Shown: positions 25,991 to 36,955, counted from the first letter of the stretch. The stretch: 64,000 nucleotides of DNA from Lysobacter sp. MMG2 (GCF_016735495.2 NZ_JAERQY020000004.1:186001-250000), one strand, 5' to 3'. A program made the numbers and translations. Notes: generated by a model from the letters alone, not told the origin.

Positions 25991-27064
25991 ATGCTCAAGA
26001 CGCCCGCCTACGCCGCACTCAACGCGACCACGCCGCTCGCGCCGTTCACCGTCGAACGCCGCGAGCCCGGTCCGCGCGAAGTGCTGATCGACATCCTCTA
26101 CTGCGGCGTGTGCCACTCCGACATCCACCAGGCGCGCGACGGCTGGGGCGGTTCGCTCTTCCCGATGGTGCCGGGGCACGAGATCGTCGGCCGCATTTCA
26201 CGCGTCGGTGGGCAGGTGGACACCTTCAAGGTCGGCGACGTGGTGGGCGTTGGGTGTTTCGTCGATTCCTGCCGCGAATGCCCGTCCTGCCGCGCCGGCG
26301 AGGAGCAGTACTGCGACTTCGGCATGAGCGGCACGTACAACAGCTACGAGCGCGATCCGCAGAGCCATCGCATCGACAAGAGCCGGCCGACCTACGGCGG
26401 CTATTCCACGCAGATCACGGTGGATGCGGACTACCTGCTGCGCATCCCCGAGTCGATTCCGCTCGACCGCGCAGCGCCCTTGCTGTGCGCGGGCATCACC
26501 ACGTACTCGCCGCTCAAGCACTTCGGCGTGAAGCCCGGCGACCGCGTCGCGGTGGTGGGCCTGGGCGGACTGGGCCACATGGGCGTCAAGCTGGCCGCGG
26601 CGATGGGCGCGCACGTCACCGTGCTGAGCACGTCCGAATCCAAGCGCGCCGACGCGCTCGCGCTGGGCGCGCAGGACTTCGCCGCCACGCGCGACGGCCA
26701 GGTGTTCAAGGCGAAGGCGGGCCAGTTCGACTTCATCCTCGACACCGTTTCGGCCGAGCACGACTACAACCTCTACCTCAACCTGCTCAAGCTCGACGGC
26801 ACGATGATCCTGCTCGGCATCCCGGAGGCGCCGGAGGCGGTGTCGGCCGGCGCGCTGATCCGCAAGCGCCGCCGCCTGGCGGGCTCGATGATCGGCGGCA
26901 TCCGCGAGACGCAGGAGATGCTCGACTTCTGCGCGCAGCACGGTGTCGCCTCCGACATCGAACTGATCCGCATGGACCAGATCAACGAAGCCTACGAGCG
27001 CATGTTGAAGTCGGACGTGCGCTATCGCTTCGTGATCGACATCGCGAGCCTGCGCGACGGCTGA
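25991..27064 (+). CDS. NAD(P)-dependent zinc alcohol dehydrogenase
   Basis: A 357-residue medium-chain dehydrogenase of the cinnamyl-alcohol/YahK group. Catalytic zinc ligands are in [13 protein letters not shown] and VPGHEIVG; the structural zinc cysteines are in [15 protein letters not shown]. The dinucleotide site is [13 protein letters not shown]. The segment following it ([19 protein letters not shown]) has Ser rather than Asp at the end of beta-2, which usually favours NADPH. The likely reaction is aldehyde reduction or alcohol oxidation. The gene is monocistronic. Confidence 0.93.
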   Translation: MLKTPAYAALNATTPLAPFTVERREPGPREVLIDILYCGVCHSDIHQARDGWGGSLFPMVPGHEIVGRISRVGGQVDTFKVGDVVGVGCFVDSCRECPSCRAGEEQYCDFGMSGTYNSYERDPQSHRIDKSRPTYGGYSTQITVDADYLLRIPESIPLDRAAPLLCAGITTYSPLKHFGVKPGDRVAVVGLGGLGHMGVKLAAAMGAHVTVLSTSESKRADALALGAQDFAATRDGQVFKAKAGQFDFILDTVSAEHDYNLYLNLLKLDGTMILLGIPEAPEAVSAGALIRKRRRLAGSMIGGIRETQEMLDFCAQHGVASDIELIRMDQINEAYERMLKSDVRYRFVIDIASLRDG

Positions 27065-27089
27065 GGCTGTGGCCTGACACAGACGAAAG

Positions 27090-27260
27090 CCCCTCTCCCA
27101 CCGGGAGAGGGGTTGGGGTGAGGGCCAACGGAGTGGTCGCATCGAAACGGCGGTGCCTCACTGCGCTGCGCGTGCGAGCCCAACGTTGCGTCCCCTCATC
27201 CGCCCCTGGATCAAGTCCAGGGCAGGCGCTTCGAGCACCTTCTCGCGGAGGGAGAAGGGG
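27090..27260. repeat. Composite palindromic repeat (BIME-like), copy 2
   Basis: It shares the left unit gcccctctccc.ccgggagag plus gggttggggtgaggg and the right unit ccccctcatccgcccc...ccttctcgcggaggg with the element at 24601. The right half carries a 30-base insertion relative to that copy. The next element starts directly at 27261. Confidence 0.8.
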
Positions 27261-27349
27261 CGTAGCCCGGGTAAGGCCGAAGGCCGCACCCGGGAGCTTG
27301 TGTGCACGTAACGCGCCTCCCGGGTGCGCTTCGCTTACCCGGGCTACGG
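27261..27349. repeat. Inverted repeat with 'cgtagcccgggtaag' ends
   Basis: The ends cgtagcccgggtaag and cttacccgggctacg are perfect inverted complements around about 59 bases, and internal gcacccggga/tcccgggtgc arms pair too. The whole 89 bases can form one long hairpin. It is a different family from its neighbour and is inserted immediately next to it, upstream of the EamA gene. Confidence 0.82.
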
Positions 27350-27405
27350 ACGAGCCCATTCCGCCCGCGCCGCTATAGTGCGAGCCCCCCACGCCGATTT
27401 CCGCC

Positions 27406-28293
27406 ATGTCCCCCTCGCACAACCCGCACCAGGCCCGCGCGATGCTGACCATGCTGGTCGCCGTGGCGATGTTCGCGATGATGGATGCGGCCCTGAAACA
27501 GCTGTCCACGCACTACCCGCCGTTCCAGGTGGCCTCGCTGCGTGGCGCCGCATCGCTGCCGCTGGTGCTGGTGTGGGCGCTGGCGACGGGCGGCGTGGCG
27601 ACGCTGTTCCGCGTGCGCTGGTCGCTGCACCTGCTGCGCGGCGTGCTGGGCGTGGCGATGATGGCGACCTTCATCTACGCCGTGTCGAAGCTGCCGCTGT
27701 CGACGACCTATTCGGTGTTCTTCGTCGCGCCGCTGCTGATCACCGCGCTCTCCGTGCCGGTGCTGGGCGAGAAGGTCGGGCCGCGGCGATGGACCGCCAT
27801 TGCCGTCGGCCTGATCGGCGTGCTGGTGCTGCTGCGTCCCACCGGCGAGGGCATGATCAGCCTGGCGGCGCTGGCCGTGCTGGTGGCGGCGGTGATGTAC
27901 GCGATCAGCGCGATCACCGTGCGCGTGCTCGCGCGCACCGACAGCACGCAGTCGATGATGGTGTGGCTGATGGTGATGATCGCCGTCGGCGCCGGCGTGC
28001 TGGCGTGGCCGGAGTGGGTGCCGATCCGTCGCGAGGACCTGTGGCTGATCGCCGGCATCGGCGTCGCCGGTGCGCTGGGGCAGTACGCGATCACCGAAGC
28101 ATTCCGCCTGGGCGAGGCCTCGGCCATCGCGCCGCTGGAATACACCGCGCTGGTGTGGGGCGTGCTGTTCGACCTGACCTTCTGGGGCGTGCTGCCCGAT
28201 GCGATCACCTGGATCGGCGCGGCCATCATCGTGGTCAGCGGCCTGTACCTGATCCGCCGCGAGCGCGTGCACGTGGAAGCCGAGCACCCCTGA
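27406..28293 (+). CDS. DMT-superfamily transporter, EamA domain
   Basis: A 295-residue inner-membrane protein with about ten hydrophobic helices in two EamA repeats. Repeat one spans roughly residues 8-145 (MLVAVAMFAMMDAALKQL, STTYSVFFVAPLLITALSV with VLGEKVGPRRW) and repeat two residues 155-290 (FRLGEASAIAPLEYTALVWG). These carriers usually export amino acids, nucleosides or other small metabolites; the substrate cannot be read. The gene's upstream side is filled by two repeat elements. Confidence 0.92.
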   Translation: MSPSHNPHQARAMLTMLVAVAMFAMMDAALKQLSTHYPPFQVASLRGAASLPLVLVWALATGGVATLFRVRWSLHLLRGVLGVAMMATFIYAVSKLPLSTTYSVFFVAPLLITALSVPVLGEKVGPRRWTAIAVGLIGVLVLLRPTGEGMISLAALAVLVAAVMYAISAITVRVLARTDSTQSMMVWLMVMIAVGAGVLAWPEWVPIRREDLWLIAGIGVAGALGQYAITEAFRLGEASAIAPLEYTALVWGVLFDLTFWGVLPDAITWIGAAIIVVSGLYLIRRERVHVEAEHP

Positions 28294-28382
28294 GGCGAGC
28301 AGCTCGCACGGGCGCAGCCCGGAAGCACGGCACGGTGAGGGCTCACCGTGCGTGCGCTGGCGCCCGGCGCAGGCCGGTGCGG

Positions 28383-28577
28383 TTATCGCTCGGTGCTGGC
28401 CGACAGTGCGGCGTTGAGCGCCGTGTTTCCGCTCACCAGGTCGGCCCAGCGCAGTTCCTGGCCGTTGCGGCGACCCTTCTCGACCAGCTTCAGGCCATCG
28501 GCGTCGATGGTGAGGGTGTAGGCGCGCTCTTCGATCTGGATCTCGCGACGCAGGGGCTTGTCGAGCTTCGTGGTCAT
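28383..28577 (-). CDS. Small hypothetical protein, 64 residues
   Basis: A small cytosolic protein: KLDKPLRREIQIEERAYTLT at the N-terminus and ELRWADLVSGNTALNAALSA near the end. It resembles short uncharacterised proteins common in xanthomonads, with a beta-rich core. A good ribosome binding site (aaggag) precedes the ATG. No function can be assigned. Confidence 0.7.
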   Translation of the reverse strand: MTTKLDKPLRREIQIEERAYTLTIDADGLKLVEKGRRNGQELRWADLVSGNTALNAALSASTER

Positions 28578-28710
28578 GCGGGAACTCCTTGCGGGTGGTC
28601 TGCCGGAATCACCGCGACCCTAACGGTCGGCGGTTATAGCCGCGTGAACGCGTCAAGGACGCGGTCGGGCCCGGCGTGATGGAAATGTGGTGATGCGTGA
28701 TGCCGAACGG

Positions 28711-28737
28711 GAAACGGGCCCGCGAGGGGCCCGTTTC
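28711..28737 (-). terminator. Rho-independent terminator after the outer-membrane barrel gene
   Basis: The arms AAACGGGCCC and GGGCCCGTTT enclose a 5-base loop about 24 bases after the stop of the minus-strand gene. The tail after the hairpin is only partly T-rich. Confidence 0.75.
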
Positions 28738-28760
28738 GCACGTCGATGGAACGATGGTGA

Positions 28761-29414
28761 TTAGAAGCGGGCGCCCAGGCCCACACCGACGCTCACCGGA
28801 TTCAGCTCGGCCTTGCCGACCTTCGCGCCGTCGACGGTGACGTCCGGCTGGCCGGTGGTGTCCTGCATGTAGCGCACGTCGGCGCGCGCGAACCAGGTCG
28901 GGGTGATGTTGACGTCCACGCCCGCGGTCGCCATCGCACCCTTCGCGGTGCCCACGCCGATGCGCTGGCCGGCGAGCGCGCCGCTCGGCTCGGCCTTCTC
29001 GCCGTCGGTATTGGCTTCGTAGTAACCCAGGCCCACGAACGGGCGCGCGATGCTCTGCGTGGTGCCGAAGTGGTACTGGCCGCTCAGCGCGTAAGGCTGC
29101 GTGTCGACGCTGGCGATCTTGCCGTTCGGCGTCCTGACGCGATTGCCGAACTTGTCGGCCGCGCCCCACGCCTCAACGGCGATGTTGTCGGTGATGTAGT
29201 AGTTGGCGCTCAGCGTGGCGGCGCCGGAGCCGTCGACGTTCGTGCGCGTGCCGTCGATGGACGGGTTCTTGGTCGGCTCGGAAAGTGCGTAGCCGCCGAC
29301 GACGGCGAAACGCTTGCCGCTGGTGTCCGGGCCGGTGATGTCCTGTGCGAACGCGGACGGGGCAATGGCCAGGGTGGCCACGATGGCCAGGGTCAACTGA
29401 CGGAAATGCTTCAT
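28761..29414 (-). CDS. Outer-membrane beta-barrel protein, OmpW-like
   Basis: A 217-residue protein with a signal peptide (MKHFRQLTLAIVATLAIAPSAFA) and alternating beta-strand pattern. Strands include LSANYYITDNIAVEAWGA, ALSGQYHFG, PFVGLGYYEAN, TPTWFARADVRYMQ and a terminal VSVGVGLGARF ending in Phe, the outer-membrane assembly signal. The pattern ITDNIAVE and TPTWFARADVRY is typical of OmpW-type eight-stranded barrels. Ligand and role are unknown. It has its own promoter region (29415-29727) and a terminator. Confidence 0.87.
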   Translation of the reverse strand: MKHFRQLTLAIVATLAIAPSAFAQDITGPDTSGKRFAVVGGYALSEPTKNPSIDGTRTNVDGSGAATLSANYYITDNIAVEAWGAADKFGNRVRTPNGKIASVDTQPYALSGQYHFGTTQSIARPFVGLGYYEANTDGEKAEPSGALAGQRIGVGTAKGAMATAGVDVNITPTWFARADVRYMQDTTGQPDVTVDGAKVGKAELNPVSVGVGLGARF

Positions 29415-29727
29415 GGAGAGAACTCCTCGTTATTGGATGCATGCCTTGGGGGAGGCTGCCTTTCGCAAGGCGGCGCCAACTTAGCGATCGACGCATGAAT
29501 CGTTCTTGCCCCGCGAACCCACGCTCACGGAACTTTCGCGATGCGAACGTGCTTCGCGGCGGTGCGCGCGTCTGCCACGCAGCAGCTGAATCGCCGTTGA
29601 GCCCGTGCGTTATACGTTCACGCCTGCTCCACGCACGCGCGGCTGAAAGAGCGTGCAGTGCCGGTGGAGGACATCGCCGCGCCCGCGAGGCAAGATAGGA
29701 AGGCCACGGACCGCGGGGGATCGCTCC
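29415..29727. other. Intergenic region between divergent genes
   Basis: About 313 bases between the outer-membrane barrel gene (minus) and the DUF2884 gene (plus). It should hold both promoters. No protein-like ORF, repeat or RNA fold was recognised. Confidence 0.35.
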
Positions 29728-30558
29728 ATGAATCGACTGTTAGCGTCGTGCCTGCTGCTCGCCGCCTGCGCGGCGCAGGGCGCATTCGCGGCGGAGGTCG
29801 ACCTCGACGCGTCGTGCAACATGGACAGTGACTACGACCTGACCATCGACGAGCGCAGCGTCATCCTCACGCGCGAATCCGGCGTGCCGAAAGCGATCGT
29901 GATGCGCCAGGGGCGGTTGTTCGTCGACGACCGCTGGGTGGAACTGGGCAAGGCCGACCGTCAGCGCATTGCCGACTTCGAAGCCGGCGCGCGCGCCGCG
30001 ATGCCCGAGGCGCAGGCCATCGGCCGCGACGCCGCCGACATCGCCTTCACCGTGCTGGGCGAGGTGGCGGCCGGCTTCAGCAACGACCCCAAGTCGGTGC
30101 AGCTCAAACTCGATCGCGCGCGCTCGCAGATCGACGCACGCCTGGCACGATCCGTGACGGCGACGCGCTTCAACTCGCGCGACCTGGGACAGGGCATCGG
30201 CGAGGCGGTATCGGAGGTGATCCCCAGCATGATAGGCGACATCGTGTCCGGCGCCATCGGCGCGGCTTTCAGCGGGGACACCAGCCGGCTCAAGCGGCTC
30301 GAACGCTTGGATGCCCAGATCGAAGCGAGGGTCCAGCCGCGCGCGCGTGCGCTGGAGCAGCGCGCCGACAGCCTGTGCCGACGGATGGTCGAGCTGGACC
30401 GGATCGACGATGCGCTGGAATTCCGCCTGCCCGGCGGCCAGGCATTGAACCTGCTGGAAGCCCGTCCTGCCGAGCCGACAACCCCGCCCGCGCACCCCGG
30501 ACCGGACCCCGCCGAAGAGGCCGCCCGGGCCACTGCCGGGCCCGAAACCACACATTGA
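29728..30558 (+). CDS. DUF2884 family protein (YggN-like), exported
   Basis: A 276-residue protein with a signal peptide (MNRLLASCLLLAACAAQGAFA). The mature part fits DUF2884: CNMDSDYDLTIDERSVILTR, IVMRQGRLFVDDRWVELG, then an amphipathic segment with EVIPSMIGDIVSGAIGAAFSG and a conserved LCRRMVELDRIDDALEFRLPGG near the end. Members are periplasmic and uncharacterised. The last 35 residues are Pro/Ala-rich. The segment LLLAACAAQ could be read as a lipobox, so lipidation is possible. Confidence 0.87.
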   Translation: MNRLLASCLLLAACAAQGAFAAEVDLDASCNMDSDYDLTIDERSVILTRESGVPKAIVMRQGRLFVDDRWVELGKADRQRIADFEAGARAAMPEAQAIGRDAADIAFTVLGEVAAGFSNDPKSVQLKLDRARSQIDARLARSVTATRFNSRDLGQGIGEAVSEVIPSMIGDIVSGAIGAAFSGDTSRLKRLERLDAQIEARVQPRARALEQRADSLCRRMVELDRIDDALEFRLPGGQALNLLEARPAEPTTPPAHPGPDPAEEAARATAGPETTH

Positions 30559-30649
30559 GTGTCGGATACCGTGACGTACGGCGGACGCGGTTGGCGCATG
30601 GGCCGTCAACCAGCACAATAGGGTTTTCGCGTCTGCGGGACCCCCCACA

Positions 30650-32095
30650 ATGGCTGAGCTCAAAGAAGCACGCGTTCCCGACATCGGGGACTATGAAGGC
30701 GTGCCGGTGATCGAATTGCTGGTCGCGGTAGGCGACACGGTCAAGCAGGACCAGGGCCTGGTCACGCTCGAATCCGACAAGGCGACGTTGGAAGTCCCGG
30801 CGCCGTTCGCCGGCGTCATCCGCGAAATCAAGGTCAAGATCGGCGACGAGCTGTCGGAAGGCAGCGTGGTCGCCATGATCGAGGCGACCGACGCCGCACC
30901 CGCGGCCGAAGCGCCCAAGCCCGCTGCCGCACCGGCCAAGGCCGCCGAGCCGCCGCGCGCCGAACCGGCCGCGCCCTCGCAGCAGGTCCGCGCCGCGGAG
31001 GCCGGCAGCAAGGTCGAACCGGTGGTCGTGCCGCAGCAGGCCGACCGCATCGCGCAGGCATCCATCGACGCCTCGCGTCCCGGCACCGATCCGGAGGCGA
31101 TGCCGCCGCGCACGCCGCCGGTGTCGTTCGATTCCTCCGAACTGATGCCCGACAAGGTGCCCTACGCCAGCCCGGCGGTGCGCCTGTTCGCGCGCGAGCT
31201 CGGCGTGGACCTGTCGCAGGTGACGGGCAGCGAGCGCGGTGGCCGTATCGCCAAGGAAGACGTGCAGAAGTTCGTCAAGTCGGTGATGGAAGGCGGCGTG
31301 GCCGCGCCCGCCGGCGCTGCACCGGTCGCCGGTGGCGGCGGTCTCAACCTGCTGCCGTGGCCGAAGGTGGACTTCGCCAAGTTCGGCGAGATCGAAACCA
31401 AGGCGCTGTCGCGCATCCAGAAGCTGTCGGGCGCCAACCTCGCGCGCAACTGGGCGATGATCCCGCACGTCACGCAGCACGACGATGCCGACATCACCGA
31501 CCTGGAAGAGCTGCGCGTCGCGCTCAACAAGGAAAACGAAGCGCGCTCTTCTGGAGCGGGCGGCGTGAAGCTCACGATGCTCGCCTTCCTGATGAAGGCC
31601 TCGGTCGCGGCGATGCAGAAGTTCCCGAACTTCAACGCCTCCCTCGACGCCACCGGCGAGAATCTGGTGCTGAAGAAGTACTTCCACATCGGCTTCGCCG
31701 CCGACACGCCCAACGGGCTGGTCGTGCCGGTCGTGCGCGATGTGGACAAGAAGGGCGTGATGCAGATCGCGCAGGAAACCTCGGAGTTGGCGAAGAAGGC
31801 GCGCGACGGCAAGCTCGGCCCGGCCGACATGACCGGCGGCTGCTTCTCGATCAGCTCGCTGGGCGGCATCGGCGGCACCAAGTTCACGCCGATCGTGAAT
31901 GCACCGGAAGTCGCGATCCTCGGCGTGTCCAAGTCGGCGATCCGCCCGGTGTGGGACGGCAAGCAGTTCGCGCCGCGCCTGATCCTGCCGCTGTCGCTGA
32001 GCTACGACCACCGCGTCATTGACGGCGCCGCGGCCGCGCGTTTCACCGCGCACCTGGCGCAGTTGCTGGCCGACATGCGGCGCGTGCTGCTGTGA
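30650..32095 (+). CDS. aceF: Pyruvate dehydrogenase E2, dihydrolipoyl acetyltransferase
   Basis: A 481-residue E2 core of the pyruvate dehydrogenase complex, transferring acetyl from lipoate to CoA. One lipoyl domain (about residues 4-78) has the lipoylated Lys in LESDKATLEVP. An Ala/Pro linker is followed by the peripheral-subunit-binding domain (SPAVRLFARELGVDLSQVTG) and the catalytic domain, ending with SLSYDHRVIDGAAAARF (His and Asp of the active site). Only one lipoyl domain is present, fewer than E. coli's three. aceE is not adjacent; upstream is DUF2884. The gene leads the aceF-hypothetical-lpd unit. Confidence 0.95.
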   Translation: MAELKEARVPDIGDYEGVPVIELLVAVGDTVKQDQGLVTLESDKATLEVPAPFAGVIREIKVKIGDELSEGSVVAMIEATDAAPAAEAPKPAAAPAKAAEPPRAEPAAPSQQVRAAEAGSKVEPVVVPQQADRIAQASIDASRPGTDPEAMPPRTPPVSFDSSELMPDKVPYASPAVRLFARELGVDLSQVTGSERGGRIAKEDVQKFVKSVMEGGVAAPAGAAPVAGGGGLNLLPWPKVDFAKFGEIETKALSRIQKLSGANLARNWAMIPHVTQHDDADITDLEELRVALNKENEARSSGAGGVKLTMLAFLMKASVAAMQKFPNFNASLDATGENLVLKKYFHIGFAADTPNGLVVPVVRDVDKKGVMQIAQETSELAKKARDGKLGPADMTGGCFSISSLGGIGGTKFTPIVNAPEVAILGVSKSAIRPVWDGKQFAPRLILPLSLSYDHRVIDGAAAARFTAHLAQLLADMRRVLL

Positions 32096-32760
32096 CGCGG
32101 CGCGCGCTGGGCCTGGCCGCGGCAGTGCTCGCGGCACAGCTGGTGGCCGCGCCTGTCGCGCGTGCCGACGATGCGTGCAAGGTCGACCTCGGCCGCGGCT
32201 GGCCGCCGGCGACGGAGAACTACGGCTCCGCCGTGGAGCAGTTGTTCTTCGCCGGCAACAAGCCCGTGCTCAGCCTGACGCGCCTGCCGGCGCGCAGCGT
32301 CGAGAGCGGCGTGCAGCTGTTCGCGGGCGAAGGCGAGGGCGATTGGCGCCTGCGTTTCACCGAAGCCGATGAACGCGTCGCCGTGTGGAGCGGCGGCAAG
32401 CGCGAACTGCGCGTGGGCCAGCAACCCGACGTGGTGGAAGTGCCGATGCCGGCCGCGCTCGCGCGTCGCGTGCTCGCCGATTGGCAGCGCGCACTGAACG
32501 CACAGGTTCCGGCCGATCGCAACGCCGACTTCCACGAAGGCGAAGTGCTGCTCTTCGTCGTGGACGACACCGCCGCGGGCCAACCGCTGCGCGTGAGCGG
32601 ATTGCAGCCCGGCTGCGGCCCGGTCGCGGAAATGATGGAGCAGGTCGGCCTCATGATCGAGGCGACCGATGCCAGCGACGAGAAGCGCTTCAAGCGTTGG
32701 CGCGAACTCGAAGAATCGCTGGACAAACTGGAACAGACGCTCGCCGGCGCCACCGGCTGA
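32092..32760 (+). CDS. Secreted hypothetical protein between aceF and lpd
   Basis: A 222-residue protein with an N-terminal signal peptide ([23 protein letters not shown]). It starts at GTG 32092 and overlaps the aceF stop, so it is translationally coupled to E2. The body has [33 protein letters not shown] and a C-terminal charged coiled-coil-like helix ([20 protein letters not shown]). I do not recognise a family. A secreted protein embedded in an operon for a cytosolic complex is odd; its position may be only co-expression. Confidence 0.8.
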   Translation: MTRRALGLAAAVLAAQLVAAPVARADDACKVDLGRGWPPATENYGSAVEQLFFAGNKPVLSLTRLPARSVESGVQLFAGEGEGDWRLRFTEADERVAVWSGGKRELRVGQQPDVVEVPMPAALARRVLADWQRALNAQVPADRNADFHEGEVLLFVVDDTAAGQPLRVSGLQPGCGPVAEMMEQVGLMIEATDASDEKRFKRWRELEESLDKLEQTLAGATG

Positions 32761-32779
32761 GCTGCAGGAGAACCCCACA

Positions 32780-34591
32780 ATGGCGACCATTGAAGTCAAG
32801 GTGCCGGACATCGGCGACTACGACGGCGTACCGGTGATCGAATTGCTGGTCGCCGTCGGCGACACGGTGAAGAAGGACCAGGGCCTGGTCACGCTGGAAT
32901 CGGACAAGGCGACGATGGAAGTGCCTTCGTCGGCCGACGGCGTGGTGAAGGAAATCAAGGTGAAGATCGGCGACAAGGTGGCCGAAGGTGCGGTGATCGC
33001 GATCCTGGAAGGCGCCGGCGAAGCCGCCGCGCCCAAGGCGCAGCCGCCCGCGCCGGCCGCAGCGCCTGCGCCGGAAACGGCGAAGCCGCCGGTCGCGCCG
33101 TCGCCCGCCGCACCGGCCAGCGAAGCGCCCAAGCCTGCGCTCGGCACCGGTCGCAAGGCCGACGTGGAATGCCGCATCGTCGTGCTCGGTTCCGGCCCCG
33201 GTGGTTACACCGCCGCGTTCCGCGCGGCCGACCTCGGCCTCGACACGGTGCTCGTGGAGCGTTACGCCAGCCTCGGCGGCGTCTGCCTCAACGTGGGCTG
33301 CATTCCGTCCAAGGCGCTGCTGCACGCGGCGGCGCTGATCGAGGAAGCCGCGCATTCGTCCGACATCGGCATCAGCTTCGACAAGCCGAAGATCGACCTC
33401 GACAAGCTGCGCGACTTCAAACAGAACAAGGTCGTCAACCAGTTCACCAAGGGCCTGGCCGGCATGGCCAAGCAGCGCAAGGTGCGCACGGTGCAAGGCG
33501 TCGGGCGTTTCGTTTCGCCCAACGAGCTGGAGATCGCCGGCGACAATGGCAAGACGACGCTACTGCGCTTCGAGCAGTGCATCATCGCGGCCGGTTCGCA
33601 GGCGGTGAAGCTGCCGAACTTCCCGTGGGACGACCCGCGCGTGATGGATTCCACCGACGCGCTGGAACTGGCGGAGATTCCGAAGAAGCTCCTCGTCGTC
33701 GGCGGCGGCATCATCGGCCTGGAAATGGCGACGGTGTTCAAGGCGCTGGGCAGCGAAGTCACGGTCGTGGAGTTCATGGACCAGCTGATGCCGGGCGCCG
33801 ACAAGGACCTGGTGAAGCCGCTGGCCGATCGCCTGAAGAAGCAGGGCGTCGTGGTGCACCTGAAGACCAAGGCGGCGAAGGTCGAGGCGGCGAAGGACGG
33901 CATCCGCGTTGCGTTCGAGGCTGCCGAAGCCGGCGCCACGCCGGGCCTGGAGGCAGGCACGTGGGATCGCGTGCTGGTCGCCGTGGGTCGCGCGCCGAAC
34001 GGCAACAAGCTCGACGCCGACAAGGCCGGCGTGCAGGTGACCGAGCGCGGCTTCATTCCGGTCGATCGCCAGATGCGCACCAACGTCCCGCACATCTTCG
34101 CCATCGGCGACCTCGTCGGCCAGCCGATGCTGGCGCACAAGGCCACGCACGAAGGCAAGCTGGCGGCGGAAGTTGCGGCGGGCGAGAAGCGTGAGTGGGT
34201 TGCGCGCGTGGTGCCGTCGGTGGCCTACACCGATCCGGAAATCGCCTGGGTCGGCGTCACCGAAACCGAAGCCAAGGCCAAGGGCCTGCACGTGGGCGTG
34301 GGCAAGTTCCCGTGGGCGGCCTCCGCGCGTGCGGTCGGGATCGGCCGCGGCGAAGGCACCACCAAGCTCATCTTCGACGAGAAGACGCATCGCATCATCG
34401 GCGGCGGTATCGTCGGCGTGCACGCGGGCGACCTGATCAGCGAAGTGGCGCTGGCCATCGAGATGGGCGCCGAAGCGGGCGACATCGGCCACACGATCCA
34501 CCCGCACCCGACCCTCAGCGAGACCGTGGCAATGGCCGCCGAGGTGTACGAGGGCACGATCACGGACCTTTACATTCCGAAGAAGAAGTAA
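32780..34591 (+). CDS. lpdA: Dihydrolipoyl dehydrogenase (E3) with N-terminal lipoyl domain
   Basis: A 603-residue FAD flavoenzyme that reoxidises dihydrolipoamide for the pyruvate dehydrogenase complex. It carries its own lipoyl domain (about residues 3-77, [11 protein letters not shown]), then a 45-residue Ala/Pro linker, then the E3 core from about 130. FAD site: [13 protein letters not shown]; redox disulfide [19 protein letters not shown] site [13 protein letters not shown]-terminal His-Glu pair in HPHPTLSE. Fused lipoyl-E3 proteins are known in Xanthomonas and Neisseria. The start follows a gcaggaga site; it lies 19 bases after the hypothetical gene. Confidence 0.95.
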   Translation: MATIEVKVPDIGDYDGVPVIELLVAVGDTVKKDQGLVTLESDKATMEVPSSADGVVKEIKVKIGDKVAEGAVIAILEGAGEAAAPKAQPPAPAAAPAPETAKPPVAPSPAAPASEAPKPALGTGRKADVECRIVVLGSGPGGYTAAFRAADLGLDTVLVERYASLGGVCLNVGCIPSKALLHAAALIEEAAHSSDIGISFDKPKIDLDKLRDFKQNKVVNQFTKGLAGMAKQRKVRTVQGVGRFVSPNELEIAGDNGKTTLLRFEQCIIAAGSQAVKLPNFPWDDPRVMDSTDALELAEIPKKLLVVGGGIIGLEMATVFKALGSEVTVVEFMDQLMPGADKDLVKPLADRLKKQGVVVHLKTKAAKVEAAKDGIRVAFEAAEAGATPGLEAGTWDRVLVAVGRAPNGNKLDADKAGVQVTERGFIPVDRQMRTNVPHIFAIGDLVGQPMLAHKATHEGKLAAEVAAGEKREWVARVVPSVAYTDPEIAWVGVTETEAKAKGLHVGVGKFPWAASARAVGIGRGEGTTKLIFDEKTHRIIGGGIVGVHAGDLISEVALAIEMGAEAGDIGHTIHPHPTLSETVAMAAEVYEGTITDLYIPKKK

Positions 34592-34618
34592 GTCGTCCGC
34601 TTCGCGTGGCACGAACGG

Positions 34619-34648
34619 AACAGGCGCGGATCCCCGCGCCTGTTTTCG
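34619..34648 (+). terminator. Rho-independent terminator after lpdA
   Basis: Arms AACAGGCGCGG and CCGCGCCTGTT enclose ATCC, followed by TTCGTTT. It ends the aceF-lpdA transcript 27 bases after the stop. Confidence 0.9.
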
Positions 34649-34710
34649 TTTGCGATGTCGTGAACTCGACTGCGCTGTGCGCGAGTGCGGTGCGTGCGAT
34701 CGGACCGAGC

Positions 34711-34744
34711 AAAAGGAGAAGCCCCGGCATGCGCCGGGGCTTCG
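34711..34744 (-). terminator. Rho-independent terminator of the DUF2061 gene
   Basis: On the minus strand GAAGCCCCGGC and GCCGGGGCTTC pair around GCAT, followed by TCCTTTT. It lies about 105 bases after the DUF2061 stop, the only minus-strand gene nearby. Confidence 0.75.
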
Positions 34745-34848
34745 GAGTGCCCAACACGACAACCGTTGACGAGGAGGTAAGCGTCGGTGGGCGATCGTGA
34801 GGTGGGACCGGCGGTTCGCCGAAAGGTTCCGTGCCTTCGCGGCGAAAA

Positions 34849-35061
34849 TCAGGCGGTGACCGTGTCCTGGCCCGGGAGCCCGCGCTGGCGCCGCGCCTCG
34901 ATGCGCTTCCACACCTTCTCGTGGAAATGGAACGCGACGGTGTTGCAGGCCGGTTCGACCAGGGCGAGGGCGCCGCCGACCCATACGCTGCCGGTCATCA
35001 GGTAGCCGATCGTGAAGGCGACGCTGAAATGGACGGCGGCGAAGCTGAAGGTCTTGGCCAT
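34849..35061 (-). CDS. DUF2061 domain membrane protein
   Basis: A 70-residue protein with two hydrophobic helices (SVAFTIGYLMTGSVWVGGALAL and the following stretch) and the DUF2061 pattern MAKTFSFAAVHFSVAFTIGY then ALVEPACNTVAFHFHEKVW with conserved His and Glu residues. Members are small inner-membrane proteins of unknown function. The start at 35061 lies 16 bases after a palindrome resembling a Fur box, so iron-dependent control is likely. The paired histidines might bind metal, which is an inference. Confidence 0.87.
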   Translation of the reverse strand: MAKTFSFAAVHFSVAFTIGYLMTGSVWVGGALALVEPACNTVAFHFHEKVWKRIEARRQRGLPGQDTVTA

Positions 35062-35076
35062 GGCGGAGTCCTCAAG

Positions 35077-35095
35077 TGAGAGTGGTTCTCATTAT
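35077..35095 (-). promoter_or_regulatory. Candidate Fur box upstream of the DUF2061 gene
   Basis: The minus strand reads ATAATGAGAACCACTCTCA. It has perfect TGAGA/TCTCA arms and matches most positions of the classic Fur core (AATGAGAATCATTCTCATT), with differences in the centre. It sits about 15 bases before the start codon, where bound repressor would block transcription or initiation. The orientation fits only this gene. Confidence 0.6.
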
Positions 35096-35229
35096 GGAGG
35101 CTCGACCTGGCGGGTCCAATCGAATGTTCCGGTTTGCTCGATAGCTTGCGTCTATCGTCAGAAACTTCTTTCCGGAAGCCTCCAAAACTGCGGGCATGCG
35201 CTGAATCGGCTAACCGTGACCCCTGCCGG

Positions 35230-35258
35230 TTGCCCGGACTTAAGGCTCCCTTTATACT
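35230..35258 (+). promoter_or_regulatory. Sigma-70-type promoter for the atp operon
   Basis: TTGCCC at 35230-35235 and TATACT at 35253-35258 are separated by exactly 17 bases. Transcription would start near 35265, about 45 bases before the GTG of atpI. No other promoter as good is seen within the operon. Confidence 0.65.
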
Positions 35259-35309
35259 TTTGCGGCTCTACCGGGCGCTTTGCGCCTGCCCCAGACCGAC
35301 GAGTCCCGC

Positions 35310-36519
<1,210 letters not shown>

Positions 36520-36576
36520 TTCCGCTTCACCTTCCGCTTCACCTTCCCGTTAGTCCAAACCAAAACGTTTCAGTAG

Positions 36577-36864
<288 letters not shown>

Positions 36865-36955
36865 TCAGGCTGCACGGTCTTGCTGAGCCGTCCGCCATGC
36901 GGACGGCTCTCCCGGGCGTAACCGCTCGACAGAAAAAAGTTCCATCGGAGCTGTC

